Assembly (NCBI GenBank): GCA_020634495.1
Contig: JACKBR010000026.1
Span: 9,415-73,414, forward strand
Reading direction: 5' to 3'
From: Ardenticatenaceae bacterium
Lineage (GTDB): Bacteria > Chloroflexota > Anaerolineae > Promineifilales > Promineifilaceae
DNA: 64,000 nucleotides
Positions within the stretch are counted from its first letter, which is position 1; every line of letters starts with the position of its first letter. A model generated the notes under the pieces. It was given only the letters and a program-made list of their open reading frames with translations. It made no database searches and was not told the DNA's origin. Shown here piece by piece: positions 15,256-24,187 of this stretch. A program made the position numbers and the translations under genes.

Positions 15256-16645
15256 CCTCCCATTCTATAAATGGCTCTTCAGCGCTTTGGGTTGGCGGCA
15301 GTTTTAAGGAGACCTCAGAAACGCCGGGGTCAGACATCGCTTCCACCCGAACAACTATCTCGCCAAAAGTCACTTTATCACCCACCGCAGGCAAACGGCC
15401 GAGTTCACTAAAGACCAGGCCACCCAGGGTATCGGCATTCTCTTCTGGCAAATTTAGCTCCAGGTATTCATTCACGTCCGTCACCAGCAAATCAGCTCTA
15501 AGGTAGATACGGCCGTCCTTGTCCTTGGCAATTAAAGCCGTTTCATTGTCAAATTCATCTTGCAGCTCGCCAAAAATCTCCTCAATGAGGTCTTCAAACG
15601 TAATCAACCCCACTGTGCCCCCATATTCATCAAACACCACCGCCAAATATTTGCGGCGGCTGTTTAACCGCTTCCATAAATCCGAAACGGGCATCGTTTC
15701 TGGCACAAACACCACTTCACGCAAAATTGAAGAGACATCTTCACTATTTTGATTGTGGAGCCGGAATAAATCTTTAACGTGAACAAATCCCACAATATCG
15801 TCAATCGATTCACGGAAAAGCGGAATGCGCGAAAAGCCAGCATCTAAAGAAATCTGCATCAGCTCAGTTACCTTGCTGTTTAGGGGCGCGGTAATGAGCT
15901 TTGTACGATGCAGCATAACCTGCTTGGCGGTCAGGTCGCGCAAGCGAAACGTGTTGCGCAGCAAACGACGTTCCTCGTCACTTAGCAAATCCTGCTCATG
16001 ACTCTCGGTAACCAGCAGCTCGATCTCTTCAGGCGAATGGGCGTGACCGTTTTTCTCCTTCATGGAACGGCCCAGAAGCCGCAATATCAAGTTGCCGCTG
16101 CCGTTAAACAAAGCAATCAGGCCCGTGTAGGTAATCACAAACTGTGTAATCCGCATTGGAATCGTCACGGCCAAGGCCACTGACTCCGGGTATTGAATGG
16201 CGACCGATTTGGGGAACAGCTCACCAATAATGACCTGCAAAATTGTAATTGCTATGAGCACTAAAGTGACCGCAATTGAGGTCGCGGCAGGCTCTGCCCA
16301 ACCCACGGCCGATTCCACACCAATTGAATTCAGCGCCGGTTCCAAAAGCGTGAGCAGCCGCACCAGAGGCGCTTCCAAATGTTGGGCGATAACACTTTGG
16401 CCGTACGCGCCCACCACCAGGGAAGAAATTGTGATACCAATCTGGCAAGTCGCCACATATCGATCTAACTTCTTACTGTCTTGCAGAATAGGCAGCAAAA
16501 GCTGCGCCATCCGGTTACCCTGGCCTGCCAGTTGGCTAACCCGCGTACGGCGAGACGAAACTGTAGCAAACTCGGCCGCTACATAAAGGGCATTAAAAAA
16601 AATCATGATGGCTACAACAGCCACAATCGTTAATACAGTTAACAT
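15239..16645 (-). CDS. CNNM/CorC (HlyC/CorC) family transporter, copy 1
   Basis: This 468-residue paralogue has an N-terminal CNNM domain (MLTVLTIVAVVAIMIFFNALYVAAEFATV), CBS pair (about 205-340; VMLHRTKLITAPL and TVGLITFEDLIEEIFGE) and a CorC_HlyC domain (about 355-455). It lacks the pre-domain extension of copy 2. It may form a heteromeric divalent-cation exporter with its neighbour, as overlapping CNNM/CorC pairs often occur together. It is the first gene after a promoter at 16957-16985 and a leader of about 300 bases with several stem-loops, so its expression may respond to a ligand or metal. Confidence 0.9.
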   Translation of the reverse strand: MLTVLTIVAVVAIMIFFNALYVAAEFATVSSRRTRVSQLAGQGNRMAQLLLPILQDSKKLDRYVATCQIGITISSLVVGAYGQSVIAQHLEAPLVRLLTLLEPALNSIGVESAVGWAEPAATSIAVTLVLIAITILQVIIGELFPKSVAIQYPESVALAVTIPMRITQFVITYTGLIALFNGSGNLILRLLGRSMKEKNGHAHSPEEIELLVTESHEQDLLSDEERRLLRNTFRLRDLTAKQVMLHRTKLITAPLNSKVTELMQISLDAGFSRIPLFRESIDDIVGFVHVKDLFRLHNQNSEDVSSILREVVFVPETMPVSDLWKRLNSRRKYLAVVFDEYGGTVGLITFEDLIEEIFGELQDEFDNETALIAKDKDGRIYLRADLLVTDVNEYLELNLPEENADTLGGLVFSELGRLPAVGDKVTFGEIVVRVEAMSDPGVSEVSLKLPPTQSAEEPFIEWEVADHD

Positions 16646-16950
16646 TTTTTATTTCTTACGCAAAAGGCCTACCCAAAGAGGTAGGCGAACAGATGACCAA
16701 TCGGGCGGATTAGCTTTCATTAATAATTTGCTCAGGCACACCAGGGAAATAGGGTGAGGAGGATCAGGCGGCTCAGTATTAGAGTCGGTCAACACATCCC
16801 CCTATTAGCAAACGAAGGCTGAAGCTTTGCAGGCAAAACACCGCAAAAGAAATCCCGTAGGATTGTCGTGTTATTTTACTAAAACTTGATGGTTTGGAGT
16901 TGCCTGTTCTCGTTTTTGGTTGCATCAAAAAATTATCTCAAAATTTACTG
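16646..16950 (-). promoter_or_regulatory. Long structured 5' leader of the CNNM/CorC operon, candidate riboswitch
   Basis: This gene-free stretch is the mRNA leader predicted from the promoter at 16957-16985. Read on the - strand it holds several stems: CAGGCAA/TTGCCTG (16900-16906 with 16830-16836) enclosing an ATCC-TACG-GGAT hairpin (16851-16864), AATAGGG/CCCTATT (16800-16806 with 16748-16754), and a final GCCTACC/GGTAGGC hairpin (16680-16686 with 16667-16673) followed by TTTT, just before the ATG. The last hairpin could serve as terminator or occlude initiation. I could not match it to a known class; magnesium M-box, yybP-ykoY and c-di-GMP consensus elements were not convincing. Confidence 0.5.
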
Positions 16951-16956
16951 GCAAAA

Positions 16957-16985
16957 ATTATAGAACAGGGGGGAGCAACGGTCAA
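16957..16985 (-). promoter_or_regulatory. Promoter of the CNNM/CorC operon
   Basis: On the - strand, a -35 TTGACC (16980-16985), a 17-base spacer and a perfect -10 TATAAT (16957-16962) lie just after the DUF2905 stop codon. The predicted start near 16950 gives a leader of about 305 bases. Confidence 0.65.
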
Positions 16986-17000
16986 ACCAGAGATGGTTTT

Positions 17001-17228
17001 TCAACGATGAAAGATGCGGATCATAATGTTTAGCAAAATTGTTCCCAGCAAACTGACTAAAATCATGGTTGTTAGGGGAAAAGTGATGCGGTAATTGTCT
17101 CCTTCAATTTCAAAGTTGCCGGGCAGGTTACTGAGCCCTGGGAAATATTTGGCAGCAATCAACACCAGAATGCCAGCCAGGGCAATGGTTCCCCCAATAA
17201 TGAGCAATAAACGGCCGAATTCCACCAT
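17001..17228 (-). CDS. DUF2905 family small membrane protein
   Basis: This 75-residue protein has two membrane helices (about 5-25 and 52-70) separated by a short loop containing KYFPGLSNLPGNFEIEGDN, the signature of DUF2905. The function is unknown. Genes of this family are often found beside ruvB, as here: it starts 19 bases after the ruvB stop on the same strand, which supports cotranscription. Confidence 0.85.
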   Translation of the reverse strand: MVEFGRLLLIIGGTIALAGILVLIAAKYFPGLSNLPGNFEIEGDNYRITFPLTTMILVSLLGTILLNIMIRIFHR

Positions 17229-17247
17229 CTCCCTTTCCTACCTTCCG

Positions 17248-18330
17248 CTACGCCTCATCCACACCGTCTGCCGGTGGAGAAAATAAACTGCGCTGGTTTG
17301 GCTTGTCTGGCACAGCCTGCTGCGGCAACGGCAGCCCAAGATGGGCATAAGCATGTGGCGTGGCCACGCGCCCGCGTGAAGTGCGCTCTAAAAAGCCTAA
17401 TTGCAACAAATACGGCTCTACCACATCCATAATGGTGTCTGGCTCTTCACTAATGGAAGCGCCAATGGTATCCAGGCCAACCGGCCCACCGCCAAATTTT
17501 TCAATAATGGCCCGCAGCACCCGGCGATCTAAATCGTCCAGGCCAAGGCCATCAATTTCTAGCAGATTAAGGGCAGCAACGGCCGTTTCCCCCGTAATTG
17601 CCCCATCAGCCCGCACCTCGGCAAAATCTCGCACCCGGCGCAGCAGCCGCAGTGCCACACGCGGTGTCCCCCGCGAACGACGCGCAATCTCTGTAGCCCC
17701 CGCAGGCTCGGTTGGCACCTGCAAAATGCTGGCCCCACGCATTACAATTGATTCAATCGCCGCCTGCTCGTAAAAATCCATGCGGTAGAGCGCCCCAAAG
17801 CGAGCTCGCAGCGGTGCGGTAAGCAAAGCCAGCCGCGTCGTTGCGCCAATGACCGTAAATTTGGGCAGCTTCAAACGCACATTTTTGGCCCCAGGCCCTT
17901 TGCCCACCACAATATCCAGCACAAAATCTTCCATTGCCGGATACAAAATCTCTTCCACCGCCCGCCCCAGGCGATGCACCTCGTCAATAAACAGAATGTC
18001 GCCAGCGCGCATGTTGGTGAGAATGGCAGCCAAATCTCCGGCGCGCTCGATGGCTGGCCCAGCAGTAATGCGAATATTGACGTTCATTTCGTTGGCCACC
18101 ACATGGGCCAGCGTGGTTTTACCCAGGCCAGGCGGCCCATGAAACAGCACATGGTCTAACGATTCCTGACGCCCTTTGGCCGCTTCAATGAGGATCGTTA
18201 AATTTGCTTTCAGCCGTTCCTGTCCGGTAAAGTCGGCTAGCTGCTGGGGGCGCAAGAGGCCATCCAAACGGCCGTCTTCCCGCTTTTTCCCTGGTGCGAT
18301 GTGTCTTTTACTGGTCGTTTCGTCTTTCAT
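17248..18330 (-). CDS. ruvB: Holliday junction branch migration helicase RuvB
   Basis: This 360-residue AAA+ protein has the full RuvB layout. [12 protein letters not shown] opens the domain, Walker A is GPPGLGKT (65-72), Walker B is DILFIDEVH (111-119), sensor 1 lies in [23 protein letters not shown], and the C-terminal winged helix contains [42 protein letters not shown]. It pumps DNA through the RuvA-bound Holliday junction during recombination. ruvA and ruvC are not in this window. DUF2905 follows in the same transcript. A TATAAT lies upstream on the - strand at 18365-18370, without a good -35. Confidence 0.96.
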   Translation of the reverse strand: MKDETTSKRHIAPGKKREDGRLDGLLRPQQLADFTGQERLKANLTILIEAAKGRQESLDHVLFHGPPGLGKTTLAHVVANEMNVNIRITAGPAIERAGDLAAILTNMRAGDILFIDEVHRLGRAVEEILYPAMEDFVLDIVVGKGPGAKNVRLKLPKFTVIGATTRLALLTAPLRARFGALYRMDFYEQAAIESIVMRGASILQVPTEPAGATEIARRSRGTPRVALRLLRRVRDFAEVRADGAITGETAVAALNLLEIDGLGLDDLDRRVLRAIIEKFGGGPVGLDTIGASISEEPDTIMDVVEPYLLQLGFLERTSRGRVATPHAYAHLGLPLPQQAVPDKPNQRSLFSPPADGVDEA

Positions 18331-18444
18331 AAATTATCTATTGCCAACAATCTGTATGCGTGGGATTATACGATAACTAAGCCTGAATGCGTAACGGCCG
18401 TCACTAAAAAGCCGCCAAAATGCGTCAGGATTAATCATTGAATG

Positions 18445-18492
18445 ATGCGTGAAACGGGACGCGGAAATGAAACGAGATCGCGTTTCACGCAT
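18445..18492. repeat. ATGCGTGAAACG inverted repeat
   Basis: ATGCGTGAAACG (18445-18456) is matched by CGTTTCACGCAT (18481-18492), a perfect 12-bp stem with a 24-base loop. It lies in the 5' region of upp, just before its ribosome binding site. Confidence 0.65.
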
Positions 18493-18519
18493 TACGCATC
18501 ATCATTGAGGAGGAGAGGA

Positions 18520-19140
18520 ATGGTTTTTGAGTCAAAACATCCGCTGGTCAAACACAAGCTGTCCCTTATGCGCCATGTAGAGACGAAACCGAAAAAATTT
18601 CGGGAACTGATTCGAGAAGTCGCTATGCTGCTTTGCTATGAAGCCACTGCCGACCTAGCCACTAGCGATATTGAAGTACCCACGCCCATGGGCAAGGCTT
18701 CCGGCCAGGATTTAAGCGAAAAAATTGGTCTGATTCCCATCTTGCGCGCCGGTTTAGGCATGGTCGATGGCATTTGGGAAATGATGCCCGGTGCCGAAGT
18801 GTGGCACATTGGCCTGTACCGAGATGAAGAAACGCTCCAGCCTGTTTCCTACTACAATAAGTTACCAACTTTCCCCACAGTCCAGGTTTGCCTGGTGCTC
18901 GATCCCATGCTGGCCACTGGCGGTTCTGCCATTGCCACGGTGGATATTTTGAAGAAGTGGGGCGCACAGCGCATCAAGTTCATGGGACTGCTGGCCGCGC
19001 CAGAAGGGATTGCTGCTTTGCAAAAAGCGCATCCAGACGTGCCCATCCACATCGCCCAAATTGATTCGCATCTCAACGATATTGGCTTTATTGTGCCTGG
19101 CTTGGGCGATGCAGGCGACCGCCAGTTTGGCACGGCCTAA
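18520..19140 (+). CDS. upp: Uracil phosphoribosyltransferase
   Basis: This 206-residue enzyme makes UMP from uracil and PRPP. It shows the family marks [12 protein letters not shown], the ETPMGKxxG region, [13 protein letters not shown], the PRPP loop [11 protein letters not shown] and the uracil-binding C-terminus [14 protein letters not shown] 18520 is preceded by GAGGAGGAGAGG; an in-frame ATG upstream at 18442 lies within the inverted repeat and would add non-family residues. The WecA/TagO-like gene begins 27 bases downstream, so the two probably share a transcript. Confidence 0.95.
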   Translation: MVFESKHPLVKHKLSLMRHVETKPKKFRELIREVAMLLCYEATADLATSDIEVPTPMGKASGQDLSEKIGLIPILRAGLGMVDGIWEMMPGAEVWHIGLYRDEETLQPVSYYNKLPTFPTVQVCLVLDPMLATGGSAIATVDILKKWGAQRIKFMGLLAAPEGIAALQKAHPDVPIHIAQIDSHLNDIGFIVPGLGDAGDRQFGTA

Positions 19141-19167
19141 GGGAACGGCAATCCGGTTTCTCCGCGT

Positions 19168-20283
19168 ATGATTTTTTTGCTCATCTTTTTAGTTGTGCTG
19201 GGAACGGCCGTTATTCTTACACCAGTTACCCGCATGGCGGCCTTGCGTTGGGGCATTGTGGCCCGGCCAGGTGGCCGTCGGCAGCACGAAGGGTTGGTTC
19301 CCAAATTGGGCGGCATTCCCATTATGCTGGCCTATTTGCTGGGTATTGGCCTCATTTATTGGCTGCTGCCCCCAGAGGCTGGCTCTAATGACGCCCTCCG
19401 CCTGCGCGGGGTCATTTTGGGCAGTATTGTCCTTTTCCTGGGCGCACTGCTCGATGACCGGCTTGATTTGCCACCGCGCTGGCAGTTTGTTTTTCAAATT
19501 ATTGCCGCCGTTATCGCCATGAGCCACATCATTTTTATTGAGCGGTTCACCAATCCTTTGCCAACCACAGCGTTCTGGCAAAATGGGTTTGTCTCCCTCT
19601 TTTTTAGCCTGGATGCGAACAATATTGTGGTGATACGGCCGTTTCTCGTCTACATCATCTCCCTCTTTTGGGTCTTAGGCATGATCAACGCGGTGAACTG
19701 GCTGGATGGCCTGGATGGGCTGGCCAGCGGCGTGGGGGCCATTGCCGCCCTGATGTTTGCCCTGCACAGTTACCGCCTGCTGCTGCCTACGGGACAAACG
19801 GCCGTTACCCTTTTTCCCCTGGCCCTGGCTGCCGCTTTGCTTGGTTTTTTGCGCTTCAATTTTGCCCCGGCCACCATCTTTTTAGGCACAACCGGGGCGT
19901 GGCTGTTGGGCTACAATTTGGCCACGCTCTCCATTTTGGCCCCGGCCAAGTTGTCTACCGCACTGCTGGTCATGGCGGTGCCCATTTTGGATGTGGCCTG
20001 GCAAATTTTTGACCGCTTACGGCGCGGCCAGCATCCTTACCAGGGAGACCGAGGGCATTTGCATTTTCGGCTGCTCGACAGGGGCATTCCGGTGCGCAGC
20101 ATTGTGTTGGGGTATTACAGCACGGCGATTGCTTTTGGGTTGGTGGCCATTTTTGTACAAAATCGGTTGCTAAAAATTGGGCTGTGGCTGCTGCTGGCAA
20201 CGGCCGTACTCATCCTGTTAACCTGGCTCACCACCCGTACCAATCGCACCTTGTCCACCCCTGGACATAGGAATAAACTGTAA
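19168..20283 (+). CDS. WecA/TagO-like polyprenyl-phosphate sugar-phosphate transferase
   Basis: This 371-residue integral membrane protein has about ten or eleven transmembrane helices. The Mg2+- and substrate-binding motifs of the MraY/WecA superfamily are present: LDDRLDLPPRWQF after helix 3, and NAVNWLDGLDGLASG in the cytosolic loop, with HLHFRL near the C-terminus. It should transfer a sugar-1-phosphate (often GlcNAc-1-P) from UDP-sugar to undecaprenyl phosphate, starting a cell-surface glycan. MraY is less likely because no peptidoglycan gene cluster surrounds it. It follows upp closely on the same strand. Confidence 0.88.
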   Translation: MIFLLIFLVVLGTAVILTPVTRMAALRWGIVARPGGRRQHEGLVPKLGGIPIMLAYLLGIGLIYWLLPPEAGSNDALRLRGVILGSIVLFLGALLDDRLDLPPRWQFVFQIIAAVIAMSHIIFIERFTNPLPTTAFWQNGFVSLFFSLDANNIVVIRPFLVYIISLFWVLGMINAVNWLDGLDGLASGVGAIAALMFALHSYRLLLPTGQTAVTLFPLALAAALLGFLRFNFAPATIFLGTTGAWLLGYNLATLSILAPAKLSTALLVMAVPILDVAWQIFDRLRRGQHPYQGDRGHLHFRLLDRGIPVRSIVLGYYSTAIAFGLVAIFVQNRLLKIGLWLLLATAVLILLTWLTTRTNRTLSTPGHRNKL

Positions 20284-20379
20284 CCAAATTTACACAACTG
20301 GCGCAGAAACCGTTACAGTGTAACAATAATTGACAGATAAACTTGTTATAGTCCCAGAGTACTATTCAGGTGGTTTTAA

Positions 20380-20415
20380 ATACAGTAATGTAAATGGATA
20401 CAGTAGTGTAGATGT
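20380..20415. repeat. Two tandem 18-base repeats upstream of a small gene
   Basis: ATACAGTAATGTAAATGG (20380-20397) is followed at once by ATACAGTAGTGTAGATGT (20398-20415), 15 of 18 bases identical. The pair lies immediately before the ribosome binding site of the small gene at 20433 and could be an operator with two half-sites on adjoining helical turns. Confidence 0.5.
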
Positions 20416-20432
20416 ATAAGGAAGATTTTCCA

Positions 20433-20615
20433 ATGAAACCGATTCACATTGTTAGTCATCAAAACGGGAACATGCAATCCACAAAAAAAGCTGCAACCAA
20501 TTCTGAATCATTGTCTCAACAAATTGAAAGTTTGCGTCTGGTTTTGCGCCGCATGAAAACCAACGAGACCGCCAAGCGAGATTCGTTTATAAGCCAAAAG
20601 CTCCGGGGGCTGTAA
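20433..20615 (+). CDS. Small hypothetical protein (60 aa)
   Basis: I do not recognise this 60-residue protein. It begins MKPIHIVSHQNG, has a Ser/Asn-rich middle and a basic C-terminal helix (SLRLVLRRMKTNETAKRDSFISQKLRGL). No membrane segment is present. It is probably real: AAGGAAG lies 9-15 bases before the ATG and a textbook terminator begins about 30 bases after its stop. The tandem repeats upstream suggest it has its own control. Confidence 0.6.
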   Translation: MKPIHIVSHQNGNMQSTKKAATNSESLSQQIESLRLVLRRMKTNETAKRDSFISQKLRGL

Positions 20616-20644
20616 ACTTTATCGCCCTTTATAATTTATTTGTA

Positions 20645-20672
20645 AAAAGCCAGGTGATTCCTGGCTTTTTTT
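20645..20672. terminator. Intrinsic terminator
   Basis: AAAAGCCAGG and CCTGGCTTTT form a strong stem with loop TGATT, followed by a T-run (about 20663-20671). The A-run on the other side lets it also serve the convergent esterase gene. Confidence 0.85.
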
Positions 20673-20675
20673 GAT

Positions 20676-21620
20676 CTACGGTGGGCACATTGGGTAATCA
20701 GTCCGAGCAAATGACCAGGATTCGGCATACCACGCCAGGTATTCTGGCAAGTGGGCCTGCCAGTAGCTATCTTCATGGCGGCCTTCGTTGAGTACCCAGG
20801 TGTGGGGAATGGGCGGAACGGCCGTTTCCATGTCTAGATGCAGTTCACGAATATTGTTAATCACGTAATCATTGGCCCCAATGTCCAAATAAATCCGCAA
20901 ATCGCCCAAATCCTGGCTTAGCCCCGTTTGTTGTGGATTAACCGCTGGCCAGGCCACCTGATCCAGCAACGCCGCACTGTGTCCCCCCACGCTGGCAAAC
21001 TGTTCTGGAAACCGAAACGCAATTTCCAAAGCCCAATAGCCGCCGCGAGACATTCCGCCAATGGCCCGTCCCGCCGGATCGCCCCAGGCACAGTACGTTT
21101 GCTCCACATAGGGAATTAAATCATTCATGATAACGCTCTCGTAAGAGCCAGGCCCGCCAGAGCTGTTGGTTGCGATCCAACCGCCATCTGGCATGACAAT
21201 GAGCAGCGGGGGCAAAGTTTCGGCCACAATGCCTGCTTCGGCCGCTTCATCAATGCCCAACGTGTCCCAAATGGCGTCTGTGTGAATGTTGCCGGGCAGG
21301 AGGTAGAGCGTGGGGTAGGTACGGCCGTCTACACCGTAACAGGGCGGTAGATACACGCGATAAGACATGGGGCCAGCGGTGGCGCTGGGGAACGTGCCCG
21401 TTTCGATGCGACCAGGTTGGGCACAGGGTGTGGCGGTGGGTGGCAGTGTTGCGGTTGGGATGGGGGTGGGAACGGCCGTAGCGGTCGCTGGGGCTGTAGG
21501 AATTACTGTAGGTTGGTTGGTAGGCTGGGGAACGGCCGTTGGCTGCGGCCCTGTTTCGGTGCAGCCAGGCAAGCCAACGACAAGCAAAATCAGGCCAATT
21601 GCCAGCCGCCAGGGAACCAT
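20676..21620 (-). CDS. Lipoprotein esterase of the esterase D (PF00756-like) family
   Basis: This 314-residue protein has a lipoprotein signal peptide with lipobox LPGC (C20), then a Thr/Pro-rich linker (about 24-66) and an alpha/beta hydrolase domain. YLLPGNIHTDAIWDTLGIDE and the nucleophile motif GGMSRGG (S191) match the putative esterase family of FrsA/esterase D type; D251 and H282 (NEGRHEDSYW) are the likely remaining triad members. It would act on esters outside the cell, tethered to the membrane; the substrate is unknown. The gene at 21626 ends six bases upstream, so they are likely cotranscribed. Confidence 0.83.
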   Translation of the reverse strand: MVPWRLAIGLILLVVGLPGCTETGPQPTAVPQPTNQPTVIPTAPATATAVPTPIPTATLPPTATPCAQPGRIETGTFPSATAGPMSYRVYLPPCYGVDGRTYPTLYLLPGNIHTDAIWDTLGIDEAAEAGIVAETLPPLLIVMPDGGWIATNSSGGPGSYESVIMNDLIPYVEQTYCAWGDPAGRAIGGMSRGGYWALEIAFRFPEQFASVGGHSAALLDQVAWPAVNPQQTGLSQDLGDLRIYLDIGANDYVINNIRELHLDMETAVPPIPHTWVLNEGRHEDSYWQAHLPEYLAWYAESWSFARTDYPMCPP

Positions 21621-21625
21621 CTAAC

Positions 21626-22060
21626 TTACCAGGGATATTTGCGTGGCGGATCGGCCAGCAGCTTTTTATAAGCACCCTGCCACAGGGAGGCCTCGCGAGT
21701 CATGGTTTTAATTTGGATACCCGTAAAGTTAGGATACAAATCAGCCATAAGCTCCGGCACCAAATCCCATGCTTCATGGCGGATCACATCTTCTAGATTA
21801 GCGGCGATTTCGGCCGTCCATTTCCAATCGCGCATAAAACGCTCCGCCTTCATCCAATAATCCCGCTTTTCCCACGCTTTGGCCGACTGCTCAACGCCAT
21901 CGGTAATTTCCCACAGCAGCAGGGTGATCATCGCTGCCATGTCTCGCGCTTCGGCATCCATTTGCAGTTTTTGCATCAGCTGTCGCAACATTTCGGCAAT
22001 GCTGCGCATGTGGCGGTTACGAATTTTGGTTGGGCTATCTACATGAACAATTCGACTCAT
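21626..22060 (-). CDS. Hypothetical soluble helical protein
   Basis: I cannot assign a family to this 144-residue protein. It is largely alpha-helical and rich in Met, Trp and charged residues (MRSIAEMLRQLMQKLQMDAEARDMAAMITLLLWEI). No signal or membrane segment is seen. The length, codon usage and close spacing with the esterase gene downstream (6 bases) support it as a real gene. Confidence 0.65.
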   Translation of the reverse strand: MSRIVHVDSPTKIRNRHMRSIAEMLRQLMQKLQMDAEARDMAAMITLLLWEITDGVEQSAKAWEKRDYWMKAERFMRDWKWTAEIAANLEDVIRHEAWDLVPELMADLYPNFTGIQIKTMTREASLWQGAYKKLLADPPRKYPW

Positions 22061-22147
22061 AATTTTCCCTGTCTCAAAAAACCTCGCACAGGCTTCTCAT
22101 GCGGCATTGGTTTTGCCTAAACCTGCGGAAGGCTGATTTTCTGAACA

Positions 22148-23830
22148 TCAACTATTTTCTTCGGCTGGGCAGCTAATGGTAACATCTCGATAAAGCAGGA
22201 ACCAGCTGGCAAATGTCTGGTAGCGGTCACGCGGTTCATAAATGGGGCCAATTTCGGCCTGGTTCACCTCGCTGCTGAGGGCGTAGGTGTAAACATGCTG
22301 GTAAAGGGTGATGGCTGGCACCTGTGACGCATAAATGCTAAGGAACGTGTTGTAATACGGCCGTCTCTCCCCCAAACCCCACACCTGCCGCCCGGCTTCC
22401 AGCGCTTCACTGGCCCGGCGATTGTTCCAGCCGCCATAATTTTGCCCGCGCACAATCGCCTCCTGGCTCCAAAAATCATACAGGTCAGGATCGACGGACG
22501 GCTTAATGTCTACCAGCGCCACATCAAAATCGCGGGCTGCCAACTTCTCGCGCAAATCGGTGATGGAAACGGCCGTTTCCACCACAACCGCCACGCCCAA
22601 GTTCTGCCATTGAGCCAGCACCGCCTGAGCCAGCCGCTGCTGGACATCATTGTTCAAAACCAGCAGCCGCAGTTCAAACAATTCGCCTTCCTGCTGGCGC
22701 ACCGTGCCGCCTTCTGGCAATGTCCAACCCGCGCTGTTCAACAATTCATCAGCATTGGCGCTGTTTACACCCGCTGCGGCAAAAACCGCCTGATCGTAAG
22801 CCCAAGAATCTGGCAAATAGGGGCCGGTTAGCGGCACTCCCTGGCCGTTTAACGCCTGGTCGATAATCTGATCCCGATTAATGCCAGCGGCTAAAGCCTT
22901 GCGCACATCTGCTTGCCTGAGCGGAGCAAAGCCCGTATCGCTTTGGTTAAAGATAAGCTGGGTATATTGTGGGGCGACGGTGGTAAAAAGGCGGGCCTGA
23001 GAAACGGCCGAAATTTCTGGAAGCATCAGATCAGACACCGAACTGATTGCCTGAATATCGCCATTGGCAAAGGCCGTGAGCAAGCTCTCCTCATCGGGAT
23101 AAAAGCGGAAATCCAAGGCAGAAAGCTGCGTGCCTTCACGCCAGTAAAGCGGATTCGGCGAGAGGCGCAGGCTGCGGGTGCTGGCCCAATCTTGCCCCGG
23201 AGCCACCTGCCAGGGGCCGCTGCCCACGGGCTGCGTGTTAAATGGCTGGCTGGCCAGTTCTGCCACCGGGACGTCTTGGAGCAAATGGGCCGGTAAAATG
23301 CCCCGCAGAGTAGCTTCTAAGAAGGGTGCATATGGTTCTGTCAGGACAAATTCAATGGTGCGCTCGTCGATGGGGTTGATGGTTACGCTTTGCCACAGGG
23401 CTTTGGTCGCCTCAGCGGCGGGCAGCGCGTCTTGCTGCAACAGGCCGTAGGTGAAGGCCACGTCTGCCGTCGTAATCGGTTGACCATCGTGCCAAAACAG
23501 GCCGGTGCGTAGGGTGAATTGGAGGGAACGGCCGTCTTCACTCACGGTCCAGTTTTCAGCCAACGCCGGAATAAATCGACCGGCATGGTCGTACTGCACC
23601 AGGCCGTCAAACAGCAAATTTACCAGCGCCTCGTCAACCGGGAAACCATCGCTTAGCACCGGGTTCAACCGCTGTGGCGTTCCCACCATGCCCTCAGCAA
23701 AAACGCCGCCGGAGGCCGGAACGCGGGTCACGCACAATCCGGCAGACTGCACCTGAAAGGAAAGGATGGCCAAAATTAGACCAAATCCCACCACAGCCAA
23801 TAAAAGTTGCCAACGTAAATGCAGCTTCAT
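22148..23830 (-). CDS. ABC transporter substrate-binding protein, family 5 (peptide/nickel type)
   Basis: This 560-residue protein has an uncleaved or signal-anchor N-terminus (WQLLLAVVGFGLILAILSFQV) and a family 5 solute-binding fold. Hallmarks are GTPQRLNPVLSD, LLFDGLVQYD, PALAENWTVSEDGRSLQFTLR, WHDGQPITTADVAFTY and the later FAPLRQADVRKALAAGINRDQI. It should bind peptides or similar solutes outside the cell. No cognate permease or ATPase genes are adjacent, so its partner must lie elsewhere. I chose the ATG at 23830 (MKLHLRW) over 23875 because the hydrophobic segment then starts at the usual distance. secG follows upstream on the same strand after a repeat-rich gap. Confidence 0.87.
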   Translation of the reverse strand: MKLHLRWQLLLAVVGFGLILAILSFQVQSAGLCVTRVPASGGVFAEGMVGTPQRLNPVLSDGFPVDEALVNLLFDGLVQYDHAGRFIPALAENWTVSEDGRSLQFTLRTGLFWHDGQPITTADVAFTYGLLQQDALPAAEATKALWQSVTINPIDERTIEFVLTEPYAPFLEATLRGILPAHLLQDVPVAELASQPFNTQPVGSGPWQVAPGQDWASTRSLRLSPNPLYWREGTQLSALDFRFYPDEESLLTAFANGDIQAISSVSDLMLPEISAVSQARLFTTVAPQYTQLIFNQSDTGFAPLRQADVRKALAAGINRDQIIDQALNGQGVPLTGPYLPDSWAYDQAVFAAAGVNSANADELLNSAGWTLPEGGTVRQQEGELFELRLLVLNNDVQQRLAQAVLAQWQNLGVAVVVETAVSITDLREKLAARDFDVALVDIKPSVDPDLYDFWSQEAIVRGQNYGGWNNRRASEALEAGRQVWGLGERRPYYNTFLSIYASQVPAITLYQHVYTYALSSEVNQAEIGPIYEPRDRYQTFASWFLLYRDVTISCPAEENS

Positions 23831-23838
23831 AAATAATA

Positions 23839-23929
23839 AAACGTGAAGCGAAGGCCAAGAAAGCCAACGGTTCACGTTTCTAGCAAATAGAAGTTGGGTA
23901 ATTGCGCAATTGGGTAATTGCTCAATTAC
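23839..23929. repeat. Inverted repeats between secG and the solute-binding protein gene
   Basis: AAACGTGAA (23839-23847) pairs with TTCACGTTT (23871-23879). Right after it come GGGTAATT/AATTACCC-type units (about 23890-23929: TTGGGTAATTGCGCAATTGGGTAATTGCTCAATTAC), a family also seen at 38183-38255. Confidence 0.6.
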
Positions 23930-23932
23930 ATC

Positions 23933-24187
23933 TTAAGCTGCCTGGCCCCAAGCCAAAAAGGACAAAACGGTGCAAACAAAAAAGGCGACGGAACAAGCAA
24001 TGGTCACTTTGTGCATGGTCGCCTCTACACCACGACGGGTGCGGAAGCTGCTGTCGCCCCCCCCGCCACCGCCCAAGAAGCCACCTAAATCGGAGCCTTT
24101 GGTTTGCAGTAAAACCAAAATTGTTAAGGCAATCGCCAATATAATTTCAGCAATCCCAAAATAGGGAGCCAATGGTTGCAAATTCAT
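23933..24187 (-). CDS. secG: Preprotein translocase subunit SecG
   Basis: This 84-residue protein has the SecG pattern: a first helix (IAEIILAIALTILVLLQ), the conserved LLQTKGSDLGGFLGGGG loop rich in Gly, and a second helix (VTIACSVAFFVCTVLSFLAW). It is the small subunit of the SecYEG channel and helps SecA-driven protein export. It lies alone, with the solute-binding protein gene downstream on the same strand. Confidence 0.92.
   Translation of the reverse strand: MNLQPLAPYFGIAEIILAIALTILVLLQTKGSDLGGFLGGGGGGDSSFRTRRGVEATMHKVTIACSVAFFVCTVLSFLAWGQAA

Noticed and set aside
13789..16645. Haemolysin function for the two HlyC/CorC genes
   Set aside because: The CNNM-CBS-CorC layout belongs to divalent cation transport proteins; the haemolysin label is historical.
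16780..16906. Possible c-di-GMP riboswitch because of GCAAAGCTTCAG in the CNNM/CorC leader
   Set aside because: The short match lacks the conserved GGCAAACC and later GGTAGCC parts of the GEMM consensus in proper order.
20328..20350. TTGACA upstream of the small gene at 20433
   Set aside because: No -10 box at 15-19 bases is present; the nearest TTATAG is only about 10 bases away.
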